Source: Fremontodendron californicum
Lineage: Eukaryota > Streptophyta > Magnoliopsida > Malvales > Malvaceae
NCBI GenBank assembly: GCA_030761205.1
Contig: JAULJL010000018.1
Span: 15,086,501-15,150,500 of the forward strand
Direction of reading: 5' to 3'
DNA: 64,000 nt
Shown here: positions 10,277 through 23,549 of the stretch, in pieces
How positions within the stretch are numbered: the first letter of the stretch is position 1
Layout: each line of letters opens with the position of its first letter
Position numbers and translations under genes: made by a program
The notes under the pieces: model-generated
Database searches by the model: none
Told to the model about the DNA's origin: nothing
What the model saw: only the letters and a program-made list of their open reading frames with translations

Positions 10277-12975
10277 AGCTGCCGCAACCTAAAAAGAATA
10301 ACGACGAGTCTCATCGCAAGACTTTATTATTCGTTAGGCGTGACATTTAAAAAAAAATCGAGGAAAAGTCGACTTAATTCCTCTAGAAAAATTAAGGTTT
10401 TGAAAATGACCTTAAAAAAGACATGGAGTCGCCACCAATCTTTTTTAGCTAGGTGTGATCGGCCACCTATTAAAACCGGTTTTATAAATATTTTAAAAAT
10501 TAATTAAAACATTTTAAAAACCAATTTCAAGTCTGCGTTTTAAAACCAGAGAAATCAAAGAAGCGGGTTCGGGAGTCGGTTACGTGCGGGGAAGGATTAG
10601 CACCCCCACAACGCCCGTATAAATCGGTACCTTATTAATCGTGTATTATCTCAAGTCTCGGTAAAGATTGGTTTTAAATTTAGTATTTCAAGTTAATCCC
10701 CAATTTAAAGAAAAATAATTTAATTTTTATTTGAAAATGATTCGGAATTTATAAATTCAAAATTTTCCTATATTCCCCAACAAACGTGGCAAAATATAGA
10801 AATTCTTATTAGTTTTGAAAAACTTTCCGAATCATTCTCTTTTTTTTTTGAAAGAAAGATATTCCTTTATTAATGATAATTGATGATATTCCCTCCAGCA
10901 AACCCGGTAGAGAACTCATGAATTATTTTAACTCGGGAATATCTTTATTTTTTATTGAAAAATCATTATCCTTTTGAAAACATTTTAAAAGATATGAATA
11001 TGTATATGCATGACATAAATAAAATGACATAGCAAAATCTAAATAATATAATGCAACCTAAATGACATGGCAAACATGAATGATATGGCATATAATTTAA
11101 ATGACATGGAATAAAATAATGCTATCATATAATATGCATGAAAATAAAAATGCAATGCATGAAATGTATTTTTTCCTTTAATTAAGGAAATCCGTATATC
11201 TAAAAAGATATCCGGCTACCTTAGGAAAATATGTCAAATTAAATATTTTAAAACCAAAATACTTTGTGATTGTTTGAAAACAATTTTGAAAAGCTTGAAT
11301 TAACAATAAAAACTGGGCTAAAAATTTTTAAATGGCTCTAATTTCCTAAGTTCAAAAAATCCGGACTTGACTACCCTTAGCCCGGGACTTGAAAAACCAT
11401 TTTTAGAGTTTAAAAGGCTTAGAAATCACCCTAATTCAGTAGCTAACCCTCCTAATCAGCCCACTCTAAGTAGATTAACCAAAACAGAAAACTGGTTTTT
11501 CTTTAAGTTCAATTCTGACTCCACTGTCCAGTTTTAATCCAGGATTTTTTACCCTATTTTTAAAAATCCCAAAAATTCTAAAAAAAATACTGGAGACTCA
11601 AGACATGTAAAACTATACGAGAAAAAATTGGATTAATTTTTTGATCAAAGATGAATTCCCAGAAAAACCAGAGATGTACGAGTTTTTGGAGGAGAAAAAA
11701 CTGCTTTGTTTTTCTTTAAATTCAATTCTGACTCCACTGTCCAGTTTTAATCCACGATTTTTTACCCTATTTGTAAAAATTCCAAAAATTCTGAAATAAT
11801 TATTGGAGACTCAAGACATGTAAAAATACATGGAAAAAAATCGACTTAATTTTCTGATCAAAGATGAATTCCCAGAAAAATCGGAGATGTACGAGTTTTG
11901 GGTGGAAAAAAAAAACTGCTTTGCCAACACATTTTTTTTTTGTCTTTGATAAAATCATTTAAAAACCAAAATAAAAATATTTGAAACTCATAGAATGACT
12001 TGAAGACAGTAGCTAGGACTTTTTGAAAGTTAGATAAAAATTGGCTAAGTAAAAAAAATCACAAAGGTAGAATAATCAATTTGACAAACTTAATTTTCCA
12101 CAAGTGTGCTCAAGAGAGCATGACTTTGAACCATTAATTGGCTCAAGTCATTATTCAAGTGGCATGAACATGAAATGCATGAAACAATGCAGCAAACATA
12201 ATGCATGAAATGCATGGATCTAAACCTAAATGTAAGGAAAATGCATGACACAAATAATATGGCCTAGACCTAACATGAACTTGCATGACATTTAATGTAA
12301 CCTAGACCTAAGACATGCATGGCATTTTCACAAACACAAGGCATGCTTAATTCAAAAATCCAACCAAATATCATGCAAATGCAAAAACCTAACAACTAGC
12401 ATGACAAAAATACAACACACAATGCAAAACACATGGAGTAGCCAAATGGCCCCAAGCTTCAACAAGCATGGCATTTTCACAAACACTTGGTATGCTAGCA
12501 TGAAAAACTAAGTCATAACACAAAAATCACACAAGCATTTTCACAAACACCTAATATACCAAATCTAAAACATGCTCAAAAAAGATATAAAACAAGAATC
12601 ATGCAAAGAATCACACAAGCATTTTCACAAACACTTAATATGCTAACTCTAAAACATGCTCAAATTTAAACAACATGAAAACAAAAAAATTAAAAATGCA
12701 AAAACATGATATCTAAGACATAAATGGCAACAAACAAAGCAACCAAATTAAATATAACTCAAGAACATGAAATAACATAATATTTAAAACATCAAAAATA
12801 AAGAAAATAGCATAAACAATATGGTAAAATGAATCAAAAACAACAACTTAAAATAAATAATGTAGGCCATTTGGCCATGGTAAGTTTATTGTAAAAACAA
12901 AATGTAAGAAAAATATACTTAAAAAAGGAAATGAAGGAAGAACAAGAAACATTATTTTAAAATGAAAACTCACCA

Positions 12976-13155
12976 AGTAGCTTTTGAACGGATTAAGCTA
13001 TAAACCCTCAGAGTAGCTTTTGAACGGATTAAGCTATAAACCCTCAGAGTAGCTTTTGAACGGATTAAGCTACAAACCCTCAGAGTAGCTTTTGAACGGA
13101 TTAAGCTACAAACCCTCAGAGTAGCTTTTGAACGGATTAAGCTACAAACCCTCTC
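12976..13155 (-). repeat. 36-bp minisatellite, 5 copies, LTR-B
   Basis: Same unit as in LTR-A with one more copy. The 69-codon minus-strand ORF with a repeated SLIRSKATL motif is just this repeat read in frame. Confidence 0.9.
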
Positions 13156-13256
13156 AACAAAAACACTATGACTCACCACCCGGATAATCCTAATACAAGT
13201 GTATAGACTATCTCACAAGGGGTAGTGGGTGGTCTCAACCAAAGGCCAAGACTCCT

Positions 13257-13264
13257 TATTTATA
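13257..13264 (-). promoter_or_regulatory. Putative LTR-B TATA box
   Basis: TATAAATA on the minus strand, in the same context as in LTR-A. Confidence 0.55.
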
Positions 13265-14794
13265 AGGTGAGCACCTCCTTGGCTTGACATTACAAAGGGA
13301 TGTGGGATTGGGACTTAGGCTCAAAAATGAAAATCTCTAACTTAACTCTTGATTTTTAATCACTTGATTGAAAAAATCCTAAGCTTCCTCCTTCCTTTGG
13401 GCTTAGGCAGGCCAGCACTTCTCTTTTCCAGCCCAGCTCTGATTTTTGAAAGGCCCAAAGAAGCCCTTTTCGGTTGCTTGGGTGAAACGACCATTTTGCC
13501 CCCCGGATGCAAAATAAATATCAAACGGGCTCCAAATTCAATTTTTCTTTTTTTAATACTTCCAAAATAATAAAATATTGAGTTCTGGAAGTTTTCAAAA
13601 TTATCCGAGTCCGTTTGCTATTTATTTGGATTTTTTCTTCCCAAAACGTCCTTTTATGCCCCTACTTTTTACCATTTTTTAAACGAGCTCCAAATCAAGA
13701 TTTTTCTTCACCAATCTCTTCAAAATAATTAAAAAGTGTGATCTGGAAGTTTTCATAATTTTTGGAGCTCATTTGGTATTTTTTCGGGATTTATCGGCTT
13801 GAATTACTGCATAGGAGGCTCGGGATGTAGCCATTTTGCAAACGAACTCGGAATCAAGATTTTCTTTCGCCAATCTCTTTCAAATAATTTAAAAATGAGA
13901 TCTGCAAATTTTCAAAAGATTTGGAGCTCATTTGCTATTTTTCCGTGATTTTCCTTTTTGAATTACTACATAAGAAGCCCGGGATTTGGCCATTTTGCAA
14001 ACGAACTTGGAATCAAGATTATCTTTCGCCAATCTCCTTCAAATGATTTAAGAATGAGATTGACAAATTTTCCATAATTTTCGGAGTCCATTTGCTATTT
14101 TTCCCAAATTTTTCCAATTTTGCCCTTTAACCTCCGAAACCCGGTTTTGCTCAAAACAAGTCCAATTTTCAGATTTTCTTCAATCTGAGCCTTGGGCCAT
14201 CCTTTTTAATCATTCCTCATCCATTGGGGGCTTTGGTCTTACCAAGTCGGGCCATTTCTGTGATTCTTCCTGATTTCACCGAAATCCACTAAAACCCTAA
14301 TTCTCGGTTTTCTCCCGGATTGACTTTTCTCTCGGTTTTTCTTGCAAGTGACTTCTCCATTACCCGTAGTCAGTGCTTATCTTTCATTTGGAACCTTCAA
14401 TTTCGACCAGTTTGATCGTTTAAGCACTTTTCCCCAAATTTCTCGGATTAGGGTTTCTTTTCTACTGAATCTCCAAATCCCAACTTCCGAAGTCCATATC
14501 TTTCAATGTAGACCTCGGATTATCAAAATTATTTCTCCATTTTTCAATTGAACTTAAAATCTTGATTTTGAAAGTGGGTTGCCTTTTTCAGTAGTTGACT
14601 TTCTAGGGTTGACTTTTTCGGGTTTGACTTTTTCGGGTTGACTTTTTTTTAAGTTTGACTTTTTGTGCTCGCCCTCTTAAACTAAGTCTCGGAGTACCAC
14701 CTGCAGGATGAAAACAGTCTTTTTATACTCGGAAACATCAATATGAGAGGAAAACATACCTGTTTAGTGGTCCGGACAAAATTAGGTGTCTACA

Positions 14795-14810
14795 GCTGCC
14801 CCTCTTTGGC
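14795..14810 (-). promoter_or_regulatory. Polypurine tract, second internal region
   Basis: The minus strand reads gccaaagaggggcagc adjoining LTR-B; a copy of the tract at 3475-3490. Confidence 0.8.
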
Positions 14811-15149
14811 TATTGCTGAGAATCAGGAATCAGGCAAAGATAAACCGACACTAATTTTGTACGGTCAGTGACATCACATGTGAAGGAAAGGGAAAGGGGT
14901 TTCTTTTTCATTTTCATTTTTTCATTTTCTATTTTTCATTTTTTTCTTCTTTTTTCTTATTTTTTCTTTTTTTTTTCTTTTTTTCTTTTTTTCTTTTTTC
15001 TATTTTCTCTTTTTTCATTTTTTTTATTATTATTATTTTTAAACAATAAATTGAAGGTTTCGTCCTTAAATTGAATTCCCTGCCTAAACAAGGCTCGATT
15101 CGTCTTAAGGAAACGAATTCGATTTTCAAAAGAAAAATTTATGCTCGAA

Positions 15150-16705
15150 GGGCTTTAAAATTGGTGCCCGAAGGTCTTAAAATGGTGTCCGGAGGTCTTA
15201 AAAATTGGTGCCCGGAGGTCTTACCCCTGAAAAAAGTTATGCCTGGAGGTCTTAAAGATGTTGCCCGGAGGTCTTACCTGTGATTTGAAAAAAATTAAGC
15301 CCGGAGGTCTTAAAAATGGTGCCCATAGGCCTTACCCCTGAAAAAAAGTTATGCCCGGAGGTCTTAAAGATGTTGCTCGGAGGTCTTACCTGTGATTTGA
15401 AAAATTATGCGCTGTATTCGACTTTAAAAATGATGCCCGGAGGTCTTAAGAATGGTGCCCGGAGGCCTTACATGTGATTTGAAAAAAATGCGCTGTATGC
15501 GACTTTAAAAATGATGCCCGGAGGTCTTAAGAATGGTGCCCGGAGGCCTTACCCGTGATTTGGAAGAAATGCGCTGTATGCGACTTTAAAAATGATGCCC
15601 GGAGGTCTTAAGAATGGTGCCCGGAGGCCTTACCCATAATTTGGAAGAAATGCGCTGTATGCGACTTTAAAAATGATGCCCGGAGGTCTTAAGAATGGTG
15701 CCCGGAGGCCTTACCCGTGATTTGGAAGAAATGCGCTGTATGCGACTTTAAAAATGATGCCCGGAGGTCTTAAGAATGGTGCCCGGAGGCCTTACCCATA
15801 ATTTGGAAGAAATGCGCTGTATGCGACTTTAAAAATGATGCCCGGAGGTCTTAAGAATGGTGCCCGGAGGCCTTACCCATAATTTGGAAGAAATACGCTG
15901 TATGCGACTTTAAAAATGATGCCCGGAGGTCTTAAGAATAGTGCCCGGAGGCCTTACCCGTGATTTGAAAAAAAATGCGCTGTATGCGACTTTAAAAATG
16001 ATGCCCGGAGGTCTTAAGAATGGTGCCCGGAGGCCTTACCCGTGATTTGGAAGAAATGCGCTGTATGCGACTTTAAAAATGATGCCCGGAGGTCTTAAGA
16101 ATGGTGCCCGGAGGCCTTACCCATAATTTGGAAGAAATGCGCTGTATGCGACTTTAAAAATGTTGCCCGGAGGTCTTAAGAATGGTGCCCGGAGGCCTTA
16201 CCCGTGATTTGGAAGAAATGCGCTGTATGCGACTTTAAAAATGATGCCCGGAGGTCTTAAGAATGGTGCCCGGAGGCCTTACCCGTGATTTGAAAAAAAT
16301 GCGCTGTATGCGACTTTAAAAATGATGCCTGAAGGTCTTCAGAATGGTGCCCGGAGGCCTTACCCGTGATTTGGAAAAAATGCGCTGTATGCGACTTTAA
16401 AAATGATGCCCGGGGGTCTTAAGAATGGTGCCCGGAGGCCTTACCCGTGATTTGAAAAAAATGCGCTGTATGCGACTTTAAAAATGATGCCCGGAGGTCT
16501 TAAGAATGGTGCCCGGAGGCCTTACCCGTGATTTGAAAAAAATGCGCTGTATGCGACTTTAAAAATGATGCCCGGAGGTCTTAAGAATAGTGCCCGGAGG
16601 CCTTACCCCTGAAAAAAGTTATGCCCGGAGGTCTTAAAGATGTTGCCCGGAGGTCTTACCTATGAATTATGCCCGGAGGTCTTAAAAATTGTGCTGAAGA
16701 ATTGT
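15150..16705 (-). repeat. 81-bp tandem array, second internal region, ~15 units
   Basis: The anchor tgcgctgtatgcgac recurs at 81-82-bp intervals from 15408 to 16543, one unit more than in the first internal region. Unit variants such as agaatagtg or a cgggggtctta block occur in the same order as at 3820-5290, so the arrays share descent and then gained or lost units. Confidence 0.9.
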
Positions 16706-18278
16706 TGAAAATTAACCTAAAGATTTTGAGAAGATGCGAATGCTTTTTGATGCAAATGCATATGTTGAATAAGATACGAAATGACTTAAACTGGTGCAAA
16801 TGTCTTTAATGCAAATGTAAATGACTTGGATTGATGCCCATGTTTCATGATGCAGATGCCCCTACTAATTATGTTCATGTAACTGGTTTATGAATGGTGT
16901 AACTACAATTACCACACATTAACGAAAATGCAATGATTCTAGAAATGATGCAATTGTTTGAGATGACACAAATACGAATTCCATGAAGAATTGTAAATGT
17001 AAAGGTAAAATGCAGATGCTTATGGAATAATGCCAATGCAGATACCCATGAATGATGCAAATGCTTGCCGACACTGTGCAGATGTAAAAGCTTGATAGAG
17101 AGATGAGTGTTCATGAGTGATGCAAATGCCCCCGGTTGTTCTTCTAGATTTTGGCTTAGCCTTTCAAATTCATTTTTCCTCTTCAAATCAGAGTATATCT
17201 TCAATTCATTTTGGCTATTCGCTTTGCCCCAACAGTTTTCAAACTTTCATCAATAGAGATCTGAACTGGGTTCTATTTCTTCTTCTCATATCTGGAAGTC
17301 AAGACCTATCCTGACAGTTCTACACCTTTGAGTTAGAAAAATCCTTGTCTCATGCCAACATCAAAAATGGGTATTTCAAAAATATTTTTATTTGTTTTCG
17401 CATTTTGAAAACTTCTGAACAAAAAATATTAACCCCACAATGTGTGATGTACAAATCTTTTGAAGACTGATGATCGTTGTTAGAAATTTCTCTAAGTATC
17501 AATCTGTTTTTTTTTTCAATTGGGATTGGCAAGGCTTGGTATAACAAGGTTCTGGCTTTTCCAGGAAAATTTCATGACAAAAATGTATATCCCTTCTAGG
17601 CTCACAAATGGAACATGTTTTATAAATCATGAATTCATTGAGAACCCAGCAAATTCAACATTCTTTTTTGTTTCCGTATCAAGGCATTTTGACAAGCGTC
17701 AAGATTGGCTGAGATGTTTAAACCAGAAAGTTTAATCTTGGGAACAAAAGTTTTAGTTTTTGAAGACAATCCTCTGAATGAGAACTGACAATTTGGGGGG
17801 TTCAGGAATTCCTAGATGTTCCTCGATGACCACTCCTTTAATAAGATCTTTTCTTTTGGGGTATCGGCACTATCATAGATGGCATCAAAAATTCCTATTC
17901 TACTCTAGACAGCCCGTTTTTTGGGTTTTCGCCCTAGAGTCCCATTCTTTTCAATTGTTCTCTTTTTTTTTTTTACCATGCACTTGAGAATTCTAAATTC
18001 TTCCTTAGTGAAATGAGAATTTGATGAGATGGGATAAAATATGAGGAAAACCCTTCAAATTAAACATTCATGCTTGATCAAAATGGACTTTTAAAGCACG
18101 TAATGTAGGCCATGGCTCAGGGTTCAGAAAGAAAGGATAAATAGGCCCAAAATATGTGTTTGAGGGTAATCAGATCAAGGATCCTTTCTTGAAGAGGATT
18201 TTCTTTGAAGCATGTGTCTCTTCTTGGACATTTCTTTCTTTTTGATTTTGCTCTTTTTCTTCCTTGCTTTTGGCTTTC
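15640..18278. repeat. First copy of 2.66-kb segmental duplication
   Basis: Repeated at an offset of 2657 bp as 18297-20935, covering part of the 81-bp array, the gatgcaaatg tract and about 1.5 kb of unrecognised sequence. Private variants such as agaatagtg at ~15937 (aggatagtg at ~18594) confirm the offset. Confidence 0.9.
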
Positions 18279-18297
18279 AATAATGCTATCATATAAT
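18279..18297. other. 19-bp LTR-derived filler at duplication junction
   Basis: The junction sequence aataatgctatcatataat is identical to 11115-11133 (LTR-B) and 25176-25194 (LTR-C). It does not belong to either side of the duplicated segment. It overlaps its left neighbour by aat and its right neighbour by ataat, so both edges show microhomology. Confidence 0.85.
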
Positions 18298-20935
18298 TTG
18301 GAAGAAATGCGCTGTATGCGACTTTAAAAATGATGCCCGGAGGTCTTAAGAATGGTGCCCGGAGGCCTTACCCGTGATTTGGAAGAAATGCGCTGTATGC
18401 GACTTTAAAAATGATGCCCGGAGGTCTTAAGAATGGTGCCCGGAGGCCTTACCCATAATTTGGAAGAAATGCGCTGTATGCGACTTTAAAAATGATGCCC
18501 GGAGGTCTTAAGAATGGTGCCCGGAGGCCTTACCCATAATTTGGAAGAAATACGCTGTATGCGACTTTAAAAATGATGCCCGGAGGTCTTAAGGATAGTG
18601 CCCGGAGGCCTTACCCGTGATTTGAAAAAAAATGCGCTGTATGCGACTTTAAAAATGATGCCCGGAGGTCTTAAGAATGGTGCCCGGAGGCCTTACCCGT
18701 GATTTGGAAGAAATGCGCTGTATGCGACTTTAAAAATGCTGCCCGGAGGTCTTAAGAATGGTGCCCGGAGGCCTTACCCATAATTTGGAAGAAATGCGCT
18801 GTATGCGACTTTAAAAATGATGCCCGGAGGTCTTAAGAATGGTGCCCGGAGGCCTTACCCATGATTTGGAAGAAATGCGCTGTATGCGACTTTAAAAATG
18901 ATGCCCGGAGGTCTTAAGAATGGTGCCCGGAGGCCTTACCCGTGATTTGAAAAAAATGCGCTGTATGCGACTTTAAAAATGATGCCTGAAGGTCTTCAGA
19001 ATGGTGCCCGGAGGCCTTACCCGTGATTTGGAAAAAATGCGCTGTATGCGACTTTAAAAATGATGCCCGGGGGTCTTAAGAATGGTGCCCGGAGGCCTTA
19101 CCCGTGATTTGAAAAAAATGCGCTGTATGCGACTTTAAAAATGATGCCCGGAGGTCTTAAGAATGGTGCCCGGAGGCCTTACCCGTGATTTGAAAAAAAT
19201 GCGCTGTATGCGACTTTAAAAATGATGCCCGGAGGTCTTAAGAATAGTGCCCGGAGGCCTTACCCCTGAAAAAAGTTATGCCCGGAGGGCTTAAAGATGT
19301 TGCCCGGAGGTCTTACCTATGAATTATGCCCGGAGGTCTTAAAAATTGTGCTGAAGAATTGTTGAAAATTAACCTAAAGATTTTGAGAAGATGCGAATGC
19401 TTTTTGATGCAAATGCATATGTTGAATAAGATACGAAATGACTTAAACTGGTGCAAATGTCTTTAATGCAAATGTAAATGACTTGGATTGATGCCCATGT
19501 TTCATGATGCAGATGCCCCTACTAATTATGTTCATGTAACTGGTTTATGAATGGTGTAACTACAATTACCACACATTAACGAAAATGCAATGATTCTAGA
19601 AATGATGCAATTGTTTGAGATGACACAAATACGAATTCCATGAAGAATTGTAAATGTAAAGGTAAAATGCAGATGCTTATGGAATAATGCCAATGCAGAT
19701 ACCCATGAATGATGCAAATGCTTGCCGACACTGTGCAGATGTAAAAGCTTGATAGAGAGATGAGTGTTCATGAGTGATGCAAATGCCCCCGGTTGTTCTT
19801 CTAGATTTTGGCTTAGCCTTTCAAATTCATTTTTCCTCTTCAAATCAGAGTATATCTTCAATTCATTTTGGCTATTCGCTTTGCCCAAACAGTTTTCAAA
19901 CTTTCATCAATAGAGATCTGAACTGGGTTCTATTTCTTCTTCTCATATCTGGAAGTCAAGACCTATCCTGACAGTTCTACACCTTTGAGTTAGAAAAATC
20001 CTTGTCTCATGCCAACATCAAAAATGGGTATTTCAAAAATATTTTTATTTGTTTTCGCATTTTGAAAACTTCTGAACAAAAAATATTAACCCCACAATGT
20101 GTGATGTACAAATCTTTTGAAGACTGATGATCGTTGTTAGAAATTTCTCTAAGTATCAATCTGTTTTTTTTTTCAATTGGGATTGGCAAGGCTTGGTATA
20201 ACAAGGTTCTAGCTTTTCCAGGAAAATTTCATGACAAAAATGTATATCCCTTCTAGGCTCACAAATGGAACATGTTTTATAAATCATGAATTCATTGAGA
20301 ACCCAGCAAATTCAACATTCTTTTTTGTTTCCGTATCAAGGCATTTTGACAAGCGTCAAGATTGGCTGAGATGTTTAAACCAGAAAGTTTAATCTTGGGA
20401 ACAAAAGTTTTAGTTTTTGAAGACAATCCTCTGAATGAGAACTGACAATTTGGGGGGTTCAGGAATTCCTAGATGTTCCTCGATGACCACTCCTTTAATA
20501 AGATCTTTTCTTTTGGGGTATCGGCACTATCATAGATGGCATCAAAAATTCCTATTCTACTCTAGACAGCCCGTTTTTTGGGTTTTCGCCCTAGAGTCCC
20601 ATTCTTTTCAATTGTTCTCTTTTTTTTTTTACCATGCACTTGAGAATTCTAAATTCTTCCTTAGTGAAATGAGAATTTGATGAGATGGGATAAAATATGA
20701 GGAAAACCCTTCAAATTAAACATTCATGCTTGATCAAAATGGACTTTTAAAGCACGTAATGTAGGCCATGGCTCAGGGTTCAGAAAGAAAGGATAAATAG
20801 GCCCAAAATATGTGTTTGAGGGTAATCAGATCAAGGATCCTTTCTTGAAGAGGATTTTCTTTGAAGCATGTGTCTCTTCTTGGACATTTCTTTCTTTTTG
20901 ATTTTGCTCTTTTTCTTCCTTGCTTTTGGCTTTCA
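18297..20935. repeat. Second copy of 2.66-kb segmental duplication
   Basis: Starts inside an 81-bp unit (12 anchors, 18308 to 19200) and runs to ctttcaat at ~20935, after which the normal internal sequence continues (ttgccatgtc). It has a few private substitutions, for example cccggagggctta near 19283, so it is not a perfectly recent copy. Confidence 0.9.
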
Positions 20936-22290
20936 ATTTGCCATGTCTTTCACACACATTTTTTATTGTGTTTTTTGTTTGTTTTTCTTGGCTTTCATTT
21001 CGTCATCTTTTCCTCTTCTTTTTTCTTTGACAGAGTGAGCCCGTATTTATTCGGGGCTCCATTTGCTTTGTGTCTGTCCTTGAGCTATCACTCATTTCTC
21101 AATGATCTTTGAAAAGATCTTTCCTCGCATTTGCCCCCCAGTGTAGAGGGTAATCCTTGATCAGGGTTCAAAGAAGAAAAAATTCTTTTGGCTCAAAAGG
21201 GGTGACTATGGATAATTTCTTTTTGTGTGAAAGGGATATGAAAGATGGCCATTTCTCATGTCAAGCACAAATATTCACATTGAAAAGCAATCCCTAGGGG
21301 AAATAGATATTCAGAATTTCATTTTGCACTTTGGAATCATCCGAATTCTCATATGCATGATATCACAAATTTTTTTTTTCGTTGCATGCCCCCAATAATT
21401 CATGCATTAGCCCATCCTTCTTCACTATGTATCCATCATTTCCACATATGATGCCCCAATTTGATTAACCATGCGAATTTGTATCAACGAGGAACATGGC
21501 AAGTCTAGGTCTGTTTTGAAAAGGCTGAGTTTCCAATCTGAGTTCTTTGAAGAGACAAGGAAAACATGACCCAAAAGCAGGTTTTCTCTGGGACAAGGGA
21601 TAATCTAGTTTGATCATTGTGCCCCAAGGTGTCAATCATGAAGTGATGTCTGGGCAATTAGTGTTTTGTGGTCATTGGGAAAGGTCATGAATGGTTTTAG
21701 CACAATCCTGACACACACCAAATTATCAAAATCTGGATTCTTGAAAGAATGTCTCATTTGTTTGATTTTCAAGGAATTTGAAAATTTTCAAAAAGTTCGT
21801 TCCTTTGTTCATAGCCTAGACTAAGATCTAAGTCTTTGCTTATTCTGTGATGACAATGGTTTTATGAAGTCAAATCATTCATATTCCTTGAAGCATTAGG
21901 TCTTTCAAGTGGTCTCGGTTCAAAGGATTTAGGCTTAGGAAAACCTAAAAGAGAAGGCTGAAGGTATTGGGTCATTTCTAACAATGATCATCAATATTCT
22001 CAAGATTGTTCATTATTTCATGTGAAAACCACTTATTTATTGTGTACCACAAATTTTCTCAAAGTTTCATTTGTTTTTTTTTTTTTTTTTTACAATTTCA
22101 AATTTATTGCTAAAATAAAATGAACACAAAATATTAAAATTCAAAATTTATTTATTTCATGTAGATGTCATCATGAGACAAGAGCTTTCATCATCAAAGT
22201 GTATAGAAAAATATGCATCAGAATGCTCCTATTGACATGCTTTCAAAGATAACAAATCTTATCCTCAAAATTCTTAAAGAGGAAATCAAT
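20936..22290. other. Unrecognised internal sequence, single-copy part
   Basis: Matches 6878-8227 of the first internal region nearly base for base. The plus-strand ORFs here are T-rich and lie antisense to the element; no gene is supported. Confidence 0.5.
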
Positions 22291-22483
22291 CTATGGTAAA
22301 ACAGATTTCCAATGTTCGATAAGCTCTGGAATCCAAATGCCATTGTGGACAACACCCTCAATTCTTTCCTTCAGTTTTCTGCATTTTTAGTCGAATGCCC
22401 GATTGCCCCAATATGATACTCGCACTTGCTGTTGGGGTCATAGCTTTTAGCTGACGAAGAAAACTCTTCAAAGCTAAGCCAAT
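22291..22483 (-). pseudogene. Second copy of broken gag zinc-knuckle remnant
   Basis: Same residues and the same one-base frameshift between the last His and last Cys as at 8228-8420, with at least one silent-type difference (gat for aat in the plus-strand complement of the GAIGHS region). The lesion therefore predates separation of the two internal regions. Confidence 0.6.
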
Positions 22484-22502
22484 TTCTATTTCATCTTATT
22501 AA

Positions 22503-23190
22503 TGTGTTTCATGATGAATGAGCTATGAATGTCATGAGTGCAATTTGATGCATGTGAAGGATAAACAAAGTTATGTGTGGTCATATACAGTGGAAACATG
22601 TTGACCATGTATGTTATAAATGCAACACGATGCCAACATGATGCATTTAAAGAATAAGAAAAACCAATGCATGGATATATGCAATGAATGACCATGTATG
22701 TTCCAAATGCATTTCTCAATGAATGATCATATACACTATGAATGCCACACAATGTCAATTATGATGCATGTGAAGAATAAATGATTGACACAGAGTATAT
22801 ACAAAGAAAGTCATGCTGGCCGTGTATGTCATGAACGCAACCTGATGCCAATATGACAAATTAATGCATGAGCATATCATGATGACTATGTATGCCATGA
22901 ATGCACCCTGATGCTAACATGATGCATGTAAAGAAAGAATAAATTGATATATGAATAGATACAGAAAAATCATGCTGACTATGAATGCAACTTGATGCTG
23001 CCATGATGCATATAGAGAAAGAATAAATTGATACATAAGTATATACAAATAATGACCATGCATGTCATAAACGTATCTTACAATGAATGACCATGCTTGC
23101 TATGACTATAACATGATGTCAAAATGATACATGCAAAAATAAATGAATTAACACAAAGGTATATACAAAGAAATCAATGATTACACGAAA
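22503..23190. repeat. Degenerate ~90-110-bp tandem array, second copy
   Basis: Same array as 8440-9130, with a small deletion (an 8-bp catgaatg step) near 22985 relative to it. Confidence 0.7.
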
Positions 23191-23549
23191 TTGGTGGGAC
23201 TATTCAAAAATCTCATTATGCAGGATTTGCCTCCAATTTTTTTTTTTTTTTTTTGATTTTTTTTTTTTTTTGATAAACCAATCTCATCATTTTCAAAAGA
23301 ATTTCAGGGTGGATCTTAATATGGTACAATATGCAAATGTTCATGTGACACTACCGGTTTTATGAAATCATCAAATTCAATTACCAACTGTTTATTGCAA
23401 AGAATGAGATCAATAATACAACCAAAAATGTACATGCTCTATTTACACATGCATGAAATGTGCCACATGCAAAAATGCTTGAAAAAGGATTTTTTTTTTT
23501 ATAAAAAAAACAGCTAATGAACATCTGCCCCAGCAATATCTGCTTATTT

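Larger units (their letters stand above)
3475..10279 (-). mobile_element. First Ogre-like internal region, non-coding
   Basis: This is 6.8 kb between polypurine tract and PBS. In transcript order it holds the PBS, a leader with palindrome and direct repeats, a degenerate tandem array where the gag N-terminal part would be expected, a frameshifted gag zinc-knuckle remnant, about 2.4 kb without recognisable content (5740-8227), an 81-bp tandem array, a T/C-rich tract (3560-3720 on the plus strand) and the polypurine tract. Autonomous Ogre/Tat elements carry gag-pro-RT-RH-INT here; none of the pol domains is recognisable. Confidence 0.8.
10280..14794 (-). repeat. Ogre-like LTR-B (complete, 4515 bp)
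   Basis: On the plus strand it begins TGCCGCAACC after a PBS and ends GGTGTCTACA before a polypurine tract. It is therefore simultaneously the 5' LTR of the first internal region and the 3' LTR of the second. It contains the ~213-bp internal duplication (11510 and 11723), four gcattttcacaaacac motifs, the 36-bp minisatellite and a TATA box at 13257-13264. Confidence 0.92.

Noticed and set aside
12970..13179. ORF with five repeats of a SLIRSKATL-type motif on the minus strand (also 26822-27031)
   Set aside because: It is the 36-bp LTR minisatellite read in frame; 36 is divisible by 3, and LTR-A lacks an equivalent ORF of the same length.
14868..15129. Overlapping Phe-rich plus-strand and Lys-rich minus-strand ORFs
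   Set aside because: They are translations of a T/C-rich low-complexity tract before the 81-bp array.
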